Part shown: positions 27,147 through 34,665 of the stretch, piece after piece | Layout of the letters: each line of letters starts with the position of its first letter | Numbering within the stretch: position 1 is the first letter of the stretch | Source of the DNA: Pedobacter mendelii | GTDB taxonomy: Bacteria; Bacteroidota; Bacteroidia; Sphingobacteriales; Sphingobacteriaceae | Direction: 5' to 3' | Assembly: GCF_014635725.1 (NCBI RefSeq) | Contig: NZ_BMDJ01000001.1 | Coordinates: 496,001 to 560,000, forward strand | DNA length: 64,000 bases | The notes under the pieces: generated by a model | What the model was told of the DNA's origin: nothing | The model's database searches: none | The model's input: the letters and a program-made list of their open reading frames with translations, nothing else | Position numbers and translations under genes: made by a program

Positions 27147-27527
27147 TCATTCTTCACTTTCCTCGTCTTTTTGTCTCGGCTCTTTGGCAATCTTTTCAAA
27201 AAGATTATCCATTTTTTCTACATACTCATTTGTATCATCAACAAAGAAAGTAAGTTCAGGCACTACTCTTGCTTGGTGACGGATTCTAGCGCCTAGTTTA
27301 TACCTAATTTCGCCTGTATGGGCATTAACTGTGTTTATAGAAAGTGTAGTATTGTTGGTATTGAAAAAGCTTAAATAAACTTTCGCCACAGATAAATCTG
27401 GCGATACCCGAACACGAGTTATCGTTACCAATGTATTTGGCAAAAATGCACCGCCATCACGCTGAAAAATTTGTGCTAATTCTTCTTGTATTACTCCTGC
27501 AAATTTTTGCTGACGTTTACTTTCCAT
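27147..27527 (-). CDS. rbfA: 30S ribosome-binding factor RbfA
   Basis: RbfA binds the 30S subunit during 16S rRNA 5'-end maturation and cold adaptation. The frame opens at 27557, but the ATG at 27527 (MESKRQQKFAGVIQEELAQI) gives the usual N-terminus and 126 residues. The KH-type core is visible in VTITRVRVSPDLSVAKVYLS and the family signature RYKLGARIRHQARVVPELTF. The tail is acidic (KDEESEE). It sits 45 bases downstream of hflX and eight bases upstream of the M23 peptidase gene, so a hflX-rbfA-peptidase transcript is plausible. Confidence 0.93.
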   Translation of the reverse strand: MESKRQQKFAGVIQEELAQIFQRDGGAFLPNTLVTITRVRVSPDLSVAKVYLSFFNTNNTTLSINTVNAHTGEIRYKLGARIRHQARVVPELTFFVDDTNEYVEKMDNLFEKIAKEPRQKDEESEE

Positions 27528-27572
27528 AATATTTTCTTTTTCTTTATTGCGAGGCAATAAGCATTAACTTAA

Positions 27573-28769
27573 CTAATATAACAAATTACTATCATAAGGA
27601 TACCTTGCTGTATGTGCGGCTTTAACCTTATCATATAATATTGTTTTAAACTCTTCAATATTTTCTTTCTCGGTTGCTGAGATAAACAAAACCGGCGATT
27701 TTCCATGGCTCATCCAGCTTTTCTTAAAATCAGCTAAGTTCATTTTACCATTTTCAAAAGCAACCAAATCATCCTCTTCGGGCGCAACGTAAGCATCAAT
27801 TTTATTAAAAACCAAAATTGTGTCTTTATCAGCAGCACCAATATCTTTTAAGGTTTCGTTAACAATATGAATCTGGTCTTCGAAATTTGGATGCGAAACA
27901 TCGACTACGTGAATCAAAATATCTGCCTCACGAACTTCATCTAAAGTAGATTTAAAACACTCTACCAAATGGTGCGGCAGCTTGCGGATAAATCCAACTG
28001 TATCAGATAATAAAAACGGTAAATTTTCAATTACAACCTTACGAACCGTGGTATCCAAAGTAGCAAAAAGCTTGTTTTCTGCAAATACCTCCGATTTTGA
28101 AAGCATGTTCATAATGGTTGATTTACCAACATTTGTATAACCAACGAGCGCAACCCGAATCAACTGACCGCGATTTTTACGTTGGGTTTCGTTTTGTTTA
28201 TCAATTAAGCGTAAACGCTCCTTTAATAACGAGATTTTGGTTAAAATAATTCGCCTGTCGCTCTCAATCTGAGTTTCACCGGGACCACGCATACCAATAC
28301 CACCCTTTTGGCGTTCTAAGTGCGTCCACATACCGGTTAATCGTGGTAATAAATATTGAAGCTGGGCTAGTTCTACCTGCGTTTTCGCTTGTGCTGTTTG
28401 TGCTCTATTAGCAAAAATATCAAGGATTAAATTACTTCTATCTAAAATTTTCACCCCGATTTCACGCTCAATATTTCTCAATTGAGATGGTGATAATTCA
28501 TCGTCAAAAATAACGGTATCAATCTCTTCCGATTTTACAAAAGCCCTAATTTCTTCGAGTTTTCCCGTTCCAACAAAAGTTGCACGCTCAGGCTTCAACA
28601 TCTTTTGGGTAAAGTTTCTTTCAACTATTCCACCAGCTGTTTCAACCAAAAAGGCCAACTCATCTAAATATTCTTTTGTTTGTTCTTCCTTTTCGCCAGG
28701 TGTAATTACACCAACTAAAATGGCTCGTTCCTGTTGAACTGCAGTATCGTATAATTTCTGTTTTCCCAT
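27573..28769 (-). CDS. hflX: Ribosome-associated GTPase HflX
   Basis: HflX splits stalled or hibernating 70S ribosomes under stress. The preferred start is the ATG at 28769 (MGKQKLYDTAVQQERAILVG), because the -7 element TATATTTG lies inside the ten-codon extension from 28799. The N-terminal HflX domain ends with the ATP-binding/coiled-coil region PRLTGMWTHLERQKGGIGMR. The G domain has G1 GYTNVGKST at ~210-218, G3 DTVGFIRKLPHHLVECFKST and G4 VFNKIDA. 398 residues is normal for the family. Confidence 0.95.
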   Translation of the reverse strand: MGKQKLYDTAVQQERAILVGVITPGEKEEQTKEYLDELAFLVETAGGIVERNFTQKMLKPERATFVGTGKLEEIRAFVKSEEIDTVIFDDELSPSQLRNIEREIGVKILDRSNLILDIFANRAQTAQAKTQVELAQLQYLLPRLTGMWTHLERQKGGIGMRGPGETQIESDRRIILTKISLLKERLRLIDKQNETQRKNRGQLIRVALVGYTNVGKSTIMNMLSKSEVFAENKLFATLDTTVRKVVIENLPFLLSDTVGFIRKLPHHLVECFKSTLDEVREADILIHVVDVSHPNFEDQIHIVNETLKDIGAADKDTILVFNKIDAYVAPEEDDLVAFENGKMNLADFKKSWMSHGKSPVLFISATEKENIEEFKTILYDKVKAAHTARYPYDSNLLY

Positions 28770-28779
28770 GTAATGTGCA

Positions 28780-28787
28780 CAAATATA
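28780..28787 (-). promoter_or_regulatory. -7 promoter element for hflX
   Basis: Minus-strand TATATTTG matches TAnnTTTG exactly and ends ten bases before the ATG at 28769. It would place the transcription start a few bases before that ATG, which excludes the upstream ATG at 28799 as a translation start. No good -33 box is seen at 19-20 bases. Confidence 0.45.
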
Positions 28788-29091
28788 CAAAATTTGCAAA
28801 CTTGTAATTGTTTTTCAATCGGTGAATACCAACCGATAGAAGAAAGTTGCATACTTGTAATTCCATTTACAAACCATACAGATGTAATAAATGTTTTTAA
28901 GAATTTGAAAGTCGAAGTTATAAGCTTTTGGGTATTTCAAATCCTCTTTTTACAAATTTTTGTACGGTATTATCCAGAGACTATTTGTGCAACAAAAATT
29001 CTCCACTTTAATTGGGCTTGTTGAACTTTGAAAGATGTTGTTATTCGAAACTTGTTTCTTAAAATTCCTGTAAGTTAGTGTTTCGGTAGGT
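28788..29091. other. Gene-free spacer between hflX and trpC
   Basis: About 300 bases of AT-rich sequence with short reading frames on both strands that lack family resemblance or a start context. The word acttgtaattg/acttgtaattc occurs twice (28800 and 28852). I see no RNA gene, terminator or riboswitch in it. The adjoining 29092-29139 holds a dispersed repeat. Confidence 0.5.
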
Positions 29092-29139
29092 GAGGCACCA
29101 ACAAATAGATAAAGATTGCTTTGTGCCTCGCAATGACGA
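29092..29139 (+). repeat. Dispersed intergenic repeat, copy B
   Basis: Bases 29114-29139 (gattgctttgtgcctcgcaa then tgacga) match copy A at 12055-12080 at 22 of 26 positions. A seven-base inverted repeat, GAGGCAC at 29092-29098 and GTGCCTC at 29123-29129, lets the element fold. It lies 50 bases beyond the trpC stop codon. Confidence 0.7.
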
Positions 29140-29187
29140 TAGGCTAAATATCCATGCTTTCTATGTTCTCGTGGCCAAAATCAAAAA

Positions 29188-30027
29188 CTACATTTGCCCT
29201 ACGAAATCCTTTATCGCTCTTCCAGGGTTATCAGTTTTCATGAAATTTTCTCCAATTAAAAAGCCATTAAATCCGGCGAGTTTTAATTCGCGAATTGTCT
29301 GCGGATTACTAATTGCACTTTCAGAAATTTTCATGAACTCGTTTGGGATTTTATTAACCAAATCAAACGAAGTCTGAATATCAACTGTAAAGTCAGCTAA
29401 ATTTCTGTTATTAACACCGATAGCATCCAAATTTGGGGAAATACTTTTTTCTAATTCTTCCAAGTTATGAACTTCTAAAAGCACGTTTAGTCCAACATTT
29501 TGCGCAAATTTCCCCATATCAGAAATCTGCTGTGGAGTTAAAATCGAAGCGATTAAGAGTATAATATCAGCTCCCCAAGCTTTAGCTTCTAAAATTTGGT
29601 ACTCATCAATAACGAAATCCTTCCTCAATATTGGAATATTATTTGCCGCTCTTGCAGCCAATAGATCTTCGGCTTTACCACCAAAAAAATCTGCATCTGT
29701 TAAAACAGAAAGTGCAGATGCACCAGAATTATTATAAGCTTTAGTAACTTCTCCAACATCTGCAAGGCCATTAATCAATCCTTTAGAAGGCGAACGACGC
29801 TTAAATTCAGCAATAATCCCCGTACGATCTTTAGCTAATAGAAAATCTTTGAAAGAATAAGGTGTTCTTTTAAAATAGATGGATTGCTCTAATTCTTTCA
29901 CCGAAACCAATGCCTTCGCATCAGCAACTTCTTCCTTTTTACGTAATACAATTTTATCTAAAATAGAACCAACCCCTAAATCTCCTAAAGTAGACTTTTT
30001 CATTCTATCATTCATGTTATTTTGCAT
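29188..30027 (-). CDS. trpC: Indole-3-glycerol phosphate synthase
   Basis: Closes the indole ring from carboxyphenylamino-deoxyribulose phosphate in tryptophan synthesis. The TIM barrel shows the catalytic motifs IIAEFKRRSPSKG (lysine/Ser-Pro-Ser-Lys region), ALSVLTDADFFGG, PILRKDFVIDEYQILEAKAW, LLEVHNLEEL, IGVNNRNL and KISESAI. With 279 residues it is slightly longer than usual; the start may be ATG 30027, 30015 or 30003. It follows trpG by 67 bases with no trpD between them, and no other trp genes follow. Confidence 0.94.
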   Translation of the reverse strand: MQNNMNDRMKKSTLGDLGVGSILDKIVLRKKEEVADAKALVSVKELEQSIYFKRTPYSFKDFLLAKDRTGIIAEFKRRSPSKGLINGLADVGEVTKAYNNSGASALSVLTDADFFGGKAEDLLAARAANNIPILRKDFVIDEYQILEAKAWGADIILLIASILTPQQISDMGKFAQNVGLNVLLEVHNLEELEKSISPNLDAIGVNNRNLADFTVDIQTSFDLVNKIPNEFMKISESAISNPQTIRELKLAGFNGFLIGENFMKTDNPGRAIKDFVGQM

Positions 30028-30071
30028 AAATTAATTTTTTAAGATTTGCTATTTCCAACCTGCCTGCAGCT

Positions 30072-30094
30072 CCCCTTTGAGGGGGTTGGGGGGG
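30072..30094. repeat. GC-rich hairpin/G-tract in the trpG-trpC spacer
   Basis: On the plus strand CCCC-TTTGA-GGGG forms a short hairpin (30073-30084 region) followed by ggttggggggg. Such 'cccctttgagggggttggggggg' strings, broken up here, are a familiar dispersed intergenic word in Bacteroidota. It contrasts sharply with the AT-rich surroundings. In the minus-strand mRNA the tract is C-rich, so it is not a normal terminator. Confidence 0.55.
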
Positions 30095-30676
30095 TTAGGC
30101 CGTCAACCAATTCTCCATCATCTGTTTGCCATATTCAGTAAGCACGCTTTCAGGATGAAACTGAACGCCACGAACATCAAGTGTTTCGTGCCTTAAAGCC
30201 ATTATTTCATTTTTATGATCTCTGGCTGTAATTTTTAAGCAGGATGGAAAGTTATCTTTACTTACCACCCAACTGTGGTAACGACCAACATTTATTGTTT
30301 GTGGGCATTCCCAAAACAAGAATTCATCACCATCCACAACTGTTACAGGCGTTGCAATACCATGCATTGGCCTGCCGAGGTTTAGAAGCGTTCCACCAAA
30401 AACTTCGGCAATAGCCTGCTGACCTAAGCAAACACCAAAAATGCTTTTTGTTGGCGCATAAGCTTTAATCACATCAAGCAATAATCCGGCTTCTTCTGGT
30501 ATCCCAGGTCCTGGAGAAAGTAAAATTTTATCGTATTGTTCAACATCTGCCAAATCGAATTTATCATTCCGCCACACTTCAGCCTCATAACCAACTTCGT
30601 TAATTAAATGCACCAAATTATAGGTAAAACTATCGTAATTATCGATTACCAGAACCGTTTTTTCTTTATCACTCAT
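30095..30676 (-). CDS. trpG: Anthranilate synthase glutamine amidotransferase component
   Basis: Supplies ammonia from glutamine to TrpE. The 193-residue class I glutaminase has VLVIDNYDSFTYNLVHLI, the oxyanion region LSPGPGIPEEAG, nucleophile C83 in FGVCLGQQAIAEVFGG and the His174/Glu176 pair in VQFHPESVLTEYG. Homologues can also serve PabB for folate, but its position 30 bases downstream of trpE and upstream of trpC supports tryptophan synthesis. Part of the attenuated trp transcript. Confidence 0.95.
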   Translation of the reverse strand: MSDKEKTVLVIDNYDSFTYNLVHLINEVGYEAEVWRNDKFDLADVEQYDKILLSPGPGIPEEAGLLLDVIKAYAPTKSIFGVCLGQQAIAEVFGGTLLNLGRPMHGIATPVTVVDGDEFLFWECPQTINVGRYHSWVVSKDNFPSCLKITARDHKNEIMALRHETLDVRGVQFHPESVLTEYGKQMMENWLTA

Positions 30677-30706
30677 TATAAAATCGTAATTCGTAAATTT
30701 TAAATC

Positions 30707-32104
30707 TTAAATACCTTCAGCCATCTCTATCGCCTTGCGTAAAGCAGCAATTTTATTATTCACTTCCTGCATTTCAGTTTCAGGTACCGAATCAGCCACG
30801 ATTCCCGCGCCGGCACGATAATGCAATTCATTATTTTTGCTCATGAAAGTTCTAATCATAATGGCATGGTTAAAATCTTCATTAAAACCCATAAAACCGA
30901 TTGCCCCGGCATAAAAATTACGCCCGAGTTTTTCGTTTTCATCAATTAATTGCATGGCTTTATACTTGGGTGCGCCACTTAATGTTCCCGCAGGATAAGT
31001 ATCGGCAACAACTTTAAATGCACTTACATTATCTTGTAAATGACCGCTAACTTTACTAACCAGGTGAATTAAATGCGAATAATATTGAACCTCTTTAAAC
31101 GATTTCACCTCTACACGATTACAATGACGGCTTAAATCGTTACGGGCTAAATCTACAAGCATTACATGTTCTGCACTTTCTTTTGGGTCTTGCTCTAATT
31201 TTTTAGCTTGTTCGGCATCTTCAATATCATTTCCACTACGTTTAAAAGTGCCGGCGATAGGGAAAATATTTGCGGTATTATTTTTAATGGTAATCTGAGC
31301 TTCGGGCGATGATCCAAATAGTTTAAAGTTGCCATAATCAAAATAGAATAAATATGGCGATGGATTTATAGAACGCAAACAACGATACACATTAAATTCA
31401 TCACCAGAAAAAGCTTGTTTAAAGGCCCTTGATGGAACAATCTGAAAAACATCTCCACGATAAATATGCTTTTGAAGCTTTTCTACTAACTGAATAAAAC
31501 CTTCATCGGTTAGGCTTGAAGATTCTTCACCTTTGATTTGAAATTTATATTCAGGATAGTTTTTATTCTGAATCAAATATTCCATTTTCTCCAACCCTCC
31601 CTCTTCCTCGCCTTCGAAAGAGTTTTTAAATAAAGTTATCTCATTTTTAAAATGATCAATTGCAATGATGTAACGATACAAATGGTATTGCATTTCAGGA
31701 ATTTCCTCTCCTTCGGGTGTTTCAGAAGTGAACTTAATGTCTTCGAAATGTTGAACGGCGTTCCAGGTAAAATAACCGAACAAACCACTCGTAATGAATT
31801 TGATTTCAGGTATTTCAGTTTCCTTAAATTTATCTTTAAAAGCAGTTATTTGCTCTGTTAAGTTTTCACTTTCTGTAATTTCAACCGAACCATCGGGGAA
31901 GTAACTTTCCAACCTACTACCTTTCAAAATAATTCCTGCAACTGGATCAGAGCAAACAAAGCTCATCGAATTTTCGCGACTATGGTAATCGGAACTTTCC
32001 AATAAAATACTGTTTGGATAAACATCTCGTAAGCGTAAGTAAATGCTTACTGGTGTAGTGGTATCAGCGAGTAATTTTTTATAGGTGGTATTAATTTTAA
32101 ACAT
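30707..32104 (-). CDS. trpE: Anthranilate synthase component I
   Basis: Converts chorismate and ammonia to anthranilate, the first committed step of tryptophan synthesis. The preferred start is ATG 32104 (MFKINTTYKKLLADTTTPVS, 465 residues); the frame's earlier ATG at 32125 lies inside a dispersed repeat. The N-terminal LLESS motif at ~33-37 matches the tryptophan feedback site of TrpE. The chorismate-binding domain has GDVFQIVPSRAF, PSPYLFYFDYG, MLVDLARNDLSRH, GTLSGAPKYKAMQLID and GRNFYAGAIGF. Upstream lies a trp attenuator, so both transcription and enzyme activity appear tryptophan-controlled. Confidence 0.95.
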   Translation of the reverse strand: MFKINTTYKKLLADTTTPVSIYLRLRDVYPNSILLESSDYHSRENSMSFVCSDPVAGIILKGSRLESYFPDGSVEITESENLTEQITAFKDKFKETEIPEIKFITSGLFGYFTWNAVQHFEDIKFTSETPEGEEIPEMQYHLYRYIIAIDHFKNEITLFKNSFEGEEEGGLEKMEYLIQNKNYPEYKFQIKGEESSSLTDEGFIQLVEKLQKHIYRGDVFQIVPSRAFKQAFSGDEFNVYRCLRSINPSPYLFYFDYGNFKLFGSSPEAQITIKNNTANIFPIAGTFKRSGNDIEDAEQAKKLEQDPKESAEHVMLVDLARNDLSRHCNRVEVKSFKEVQYYSHLIHLVSKVSGHLQDNVSAFKVVADTYPAGTLSGAPKYKAMQLIDENEKLGRNFYAGAIGFMGFNEDFNHAIMIRTFMSKNNELHYRAGAGIVADSVPETEMQEVNNKIAALRKAIEMAEGI

Positions 32105-32120
32105 TTTTTTCTCTATTGTT

Positions 32121-32144
32121 GTCATTGCAAGGAACGAAGCAATC
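32121..32144 (-). repeat. Dispersed intergenic repeat, copy C (inverted)
   Basis: Read on the minus strand, gattgcttcgttccttgcaa then tgac matches copies A (12055) and B (29114) at all but a few positions in the variable middle. It sits between the attenuator hairpin and the trpE start and covers the upstream in-frame ATG at 32125. Confidence 0.7.
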
Positions 32145-32180
32145 CTATTCCTTTAGTCATTAACGGATTTATTTATAAAT

Positions 32181-32213
32181 AAAAAGCCCGGCGTGTGGTT
32201 CTACGCCGGGCTT
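32181..32213 (-). terminator. trp operon attenuator terminator hairpin
   Basis: Minus-strand RNA forms an 11-bp perfect stem (AAGCCCGGCGT / ACGCCGGGCTT) with an eight-base loop, followed by UUU-AUUUAU, i.e. five consecutive U including the stem end. It stands about 40 bases after the stop of the Trp-containing leader peptide and about 75 bases before trpE. Its 5' arm can alternatively pair with CGCCGGCT inside the leader reading frame (32261-32268; eight pairs, one bulge), making terminator and antiterminator mutually exclusive. Confidence 0.82.
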
Positions 32214-32252
32214 TAATGGTTCTTTTAGTTTAGGTTGATAAAAATATTTTCC

Positions 32253-32321
32253 TCATACGCAGCCGGCGCAATTCTGTTTTGAATTACTTTGCCAAAGCCA
32301 TGTATGTATATTGTTAATCAT
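32253..32321 (-). CDS. trpL: trp operon leader peptide (22 residues, Trp at positions 8 and 10)
   Basis: The reading frame starts at ATG 32321 with MINNIHTWLWQ and ends CAGCV then TGA at 32253. Two UGG codons separated by one codon are the expected sensor of charged tRNA-Trp. Ribosomes stalled there would leave 32259-32270 (GCGCCGGCTGC) free to pair with the terminator's 5' arm; ribosomes reaching the stop would cover it, letting the terminator form. A -7 element lies six bases upstream, so the message would be almost leaderless. No Shine-Dalgarno is present. Translation is inferred from this layout, not from homology. Confidence 0.8.
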   Translation of the reverse strand: MINNIHTWLWQSNSKQNCAGCV

Positions 32322-32327
32322 GTGCTA

Positions 32328-32335
32328 CAAAAATA
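32328..32335 (-). promoter_or_regulatory. -7 promoter element for the trp leader
   Basis: Minus-strand TATTTTTG fits TAnnTTTG and is separated from the leader ATG by TAGCAC only. Transcription would therefore begin at or just before the leader peptide start codon. The -33 region is AT-rich without a clear TTG box. Confidence 0.5.
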
Positions 32336-32339
32336 TAAA

Positions 32340-32786
32340 GAATTTTGAAAAATGAAAATTATTGAATGCTTTTATTTCTCATTTGTTTAAGTTGTAATAT
32401 AAACAAAAATCGGAAAGATAGTTGCAAAAAAATCCAGCTCCTATGGCTATTTAAGTAACATTATTTAAATAATTCTTCATTTAAACAATAAAAGAGTACG
32501 CCAGAGAAGTAATTATTAATAAGTAACATAAATTAAAAAATCTTTATTCGATTAAATTATGTCTAAAAATGCCAATGTGTTGAATAGTATCAAAGGTGCA
32601 TAGCAAAAGTCAGATTTTTTTTAGAGTGGGGGGTTCTTTTTCCCATCCGTTTTTAAAAAGGTCGCAAATGTAATAATATTGATAGCCGAATCTAGATTTT
32701 TATCTTTATTTATCGGCTTACGGATTAGAAATAACATCTAAGCTACAGGCAATATCCATAAAGACAAATTTGTTCTTGGGGCATAT
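32340..32786. other. Gene-free spacer upstream of the trp leader
   Basis: Around 450 bases of AT-rich DNA. The only start-to-stop frame of note is 15 codons on the plus strand at 32559 (MSKNANVLNSIKGA), which I cannot support as a gene. A short G-run (agtggggggttc) occurs at 32622-32633. No tRNA, riboswitch or strong hairpin was found. Confidence 0.5.
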
Positions 32787-32957
32787 TCACTTCAATATTA
32801 ACAACCTTTTTAAATACAATACTAAAACTATTACACTGAGTAATAATGTTGCACCCAAAAATACTGAGGAAATTACTGAATCGAGATGCATAATTTTGGA
32901 AATCCCACCAATTATTGAGCAAATTATCCATGCGATAAAAAAGTATTGTATTTTCAT
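32787..32957 (-). CDS. Small two-helix membrane protein
   Basis: The preferred start is ATG 32957, giving 56 residues (MKIQYFFIAWIICSIIGGIS at the beginning); the longer frame from 33044 would overlap the preceding lipoprotein gene. Two membrane helices (about 4-20 and 27-47) are joined by KIMHLDSV. The 'SKIMHL' link recalls GldL-like proteins, but the length and the missing C-terminal domain argue against GldL. It is 56 bases after the Cys-rich lipoprotein gene on the same strand and may be its partner. Function unknown. Confidence 0.58.
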   Translation of the reverse strand: MKIQYFFIAWIICSIIGGISKIMHLDSVISSVFLGATLLLSVIVLVLYLKRLLILK

Positions 32958-33013
32958 ATTATTTAATTTATTATAAAATGCATCATTCTCTAAAGTCCCT
33001 TTTAAAAATCGTA

Positions 33014-33832
33014 TTAATCTGACTGGCTTGCTGAACATGAGCATGCAGCGGCTATAAGAAGTAATACTTGTGGTTGAGTATCAAGAGCTAAACAAGAAAA
33101 AAAATTGTCACAAAACTCTTCTTTTTCTGCACTATAGCAGTTAGAAAAGTTTTCATTTCTTTCTCTCTGACAAAAACCGTTGCCACCATGATTCCCATAT
33201 TGATCATTTAAACTAATTATATTTCCATTTAATCCCATCAGTTGCCTTGATTTTAAATCCGTAAATAAGTCTAATATTTTTGGTTTGGTAGTACCCAAAT
33301 TAATACTATTTATTTTACCTTCTTTAGTTGAAAAATCCAACGATAAAACCTCCTTGTCTTTACCAACTAAAAAAACTACATTTCCGTTAGCTTCTATATT
33401 TTTTTCTACAAATAAATCATTATTGAAAGAAAATTTATCATCCACAAATGAGCCTTTCAGAGCAAAAGATTTATTTATGTTATCTTTATAACTAATTATC
33501 GCAACCGTTGTATTATCATTTTTGTTGGTAAATAACCGTATCTCATTAAGATTAAGATATTGTGAAATTGTGTTAAAATATTGAGAATTGCTTTCAGCAG
33601 ATAAGATAATTTGTTTTTTTTGACTTGAGGAAGCGACAATGTCAAACGTAGTAAATCCATAGGCGCTTTTTAATGCTTGTATGGTTTTCAAATCTGTAAT
33701 GCCGTTTTCATTATTAGGCTCGCTTTCATTCTTCTTACAAGCATAAAAAAAACTTACAACTGTTAACAATCCAATAAATAAACATAATACGTTTTTTGTT
33801 TTGAAGATGAATTTAGATTTCTTTCTTTTCAT
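33014..33832 (-). CDS. Lipoprotein with Cys-rich C-terminus, hypothetical
   Basis: The 272-residue protein has a long N-terminus with lipobox FFYAC (residues ~29-33) followed by KKNESEPNN, so it is an exported lipoprotein. Residues 45-210 are beta-rich with charged loops (NTTVAIISYKDNINKSFALK). The last 60 residues hold seven cysteines in the pattern C-x10-C-x8-C-x5-C, then a hydrophobic stretch QPQVLLLIAAACSCSAS. Such a tail suggests disulfides or a processed peptide. I do not recognise the family. It stands next to a small membrane protein gene and a broken XRE regulator, an accessory-looking patch between conserved genes. Confidence 0.75.
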   Translation of the reverse strand: MKRKKSKFIFKTKNVLCLFIGLLTVVSFFYACKKNESEPNNENGITDLKTIQALKSAYGFTTFDIVASSSQKKQIILSAESNSQYFNTISQYLNLNEIRLFTNKNDNTTVAIISYKDNINKSFALKGSFVDDKFSFNNDLFVEKNIEANGNVVFLVGKDKEVLSLDFSTKEGKINSINLGTTKPKILDLFTDLKSRQLMGLNGNIISLNDQYGNHGGNGFCQRERNENFSNCYSAEKEEFCDNFFSCLALDTQPQVLLLIAAACSCSASQSD

Positions 33833-34012
33833 AATTTAGTTGTGATTTATAATGAGTTATCCAAATATAAACCTGAAGGATTAATTATACAAACCACGTA
33901 GGGTTTAAATCAACCACTGCATGTTTAAAATGAATATCTATGACTATCAAATAATCATAAAAAATGTCTAATTTCGCTATCCTTTCATTAGGTGGGATGT
34001 CTAAAAATTATT

Positions 34013-34225
34013 ATGTAAGAAGTTGTATTTAAGAAAGTAACTGAACGCATTCGCGAATTAAGATTTAAAAAAAGCTATAGCCAAGAATATATGGCGACAC
34101 AACTAGGGATATCTCAGAATATATATTCGAGAAACGAACGTAACATTAAGAAAATGCCTTTAGGTCGGTTTTATGAGATTGCGGACATATTAGATACAAC
34201 AGTCGCAACACTGGTGAGTAATTAA
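34013..34225 (+). pseudogene. XRE-family helix-turn-helix regulator with stop at codon 2
   Basis: From ATG 34013 the second codon is TAA, after which the frame stays open for 68 codons and encodes a clear Cro/C1-type helix-turn-helix (VTERIRELRFKKSYSQEYMA, then TQLGISQNIYSRNER). The natural start would read M-K-E-V-V-F-K-K, so one A-to-T change (AAA to TAA) explains the break. No other ATG, GTG or TTG lies upstream of the HTH in this frame; internal ATG 34090 would lose the first helix. Its stop overlaps the convergent membrane protein gene by four bases. Confidence 0.65.
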
Positions 34226-34665
34226 GAAACCCCAAAAAAACTTCTTCCTGGCACATCTTTTACCATTAATAAAATTGTAACAATTATTAAAATTAATGCC
34301 AATCCGAAGAAAACGGAAATTGTTCTGTGTTTTGCAACGGCTTCAGCAGCTTTTTTTGATTTAGAATTGCCAACTGTAATTAATACAATTGCGATAATCA
34401 TCATACTAATGTGTTCCATTTTCCAATAACGGCCAACTGCATTACTGCTATCTACTTTGTACCAATCGCCCATAAAGTAAATGGCTAAACCAATTAGCAA
34501 CTGAATGTGAGCGCTTATTAAGGTAAATACATTTAACTTTCTATCGCCATCTGTATAGATTTTATTGCCTAACCAACCCGATAATGCTTTGATTACAGCG
34601 ACAACTAATAGAATTAAAACAATGTAGCGCCATCCTGAGTGTGCACTTTTTAATATTTGATACAT
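34222..34665 (-). CDS. Four-helix membrane protein, possibly cytochrome-b-like
   Basis: The frame opens at 34722, but ATG 34665 (MYQILKSAHSGWRYIVLILL) gives the natural 147-residue start. Four helices are evident, with histidines near helix ends (SAHSGWRY, SAHIQLLIG, MEHISMM), a layout suited to haem b binding between helices. Homologues in Bacteroidota are usually annotated only as membrane proteins or cytochrome B. Neither haem binding nor redox role can be shown from the sequence. Confidence 0.7.
   Translation of the reverse strand: MYQILKSAHSGWRYIVLILLVVAVIKALSGWLGNKIYTDGDRKLNVFTLISAHIQLLIGLAIYFMGDWYKVDSSNAVGRYWKMEHISMMIIAIVLITVGNSKSKKAAEAVAKHRTISVFFGLALILIIVTILLMVKDVPGRSFFGVS

Noticed and set aside
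28773..29024. Plus-strand frame of 83 codons and minus frame 28660-28866
   Set aside because: They overlap hflX or its promoter and show no family features.
30081..30094. G-run as a regulatory G-quadruplex
   Set aside because: Only two long G tracts with one short one; not the four tracts needed for a standard quadruplex.
32105..32125. Earlier ATG of trpE at 32125
   Set aside because: The seven extra codons fall in a dispersed repeat and are not like TrpE N-termini.
32559..32603. 15-codon plus-strand frame MSKNANVLNSIKGA
   Set aside because: Too short, no promoter, no partner gene; could be a chance frame in AT-rich DNA.
32743..32976. Overlapping frames at 32743-32931 (minus) and 32770-32976 (plus)
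   Set aside because: They overlap the two-helix membrane protein in other frames and lack coherent hydrophobic or motif patterns.
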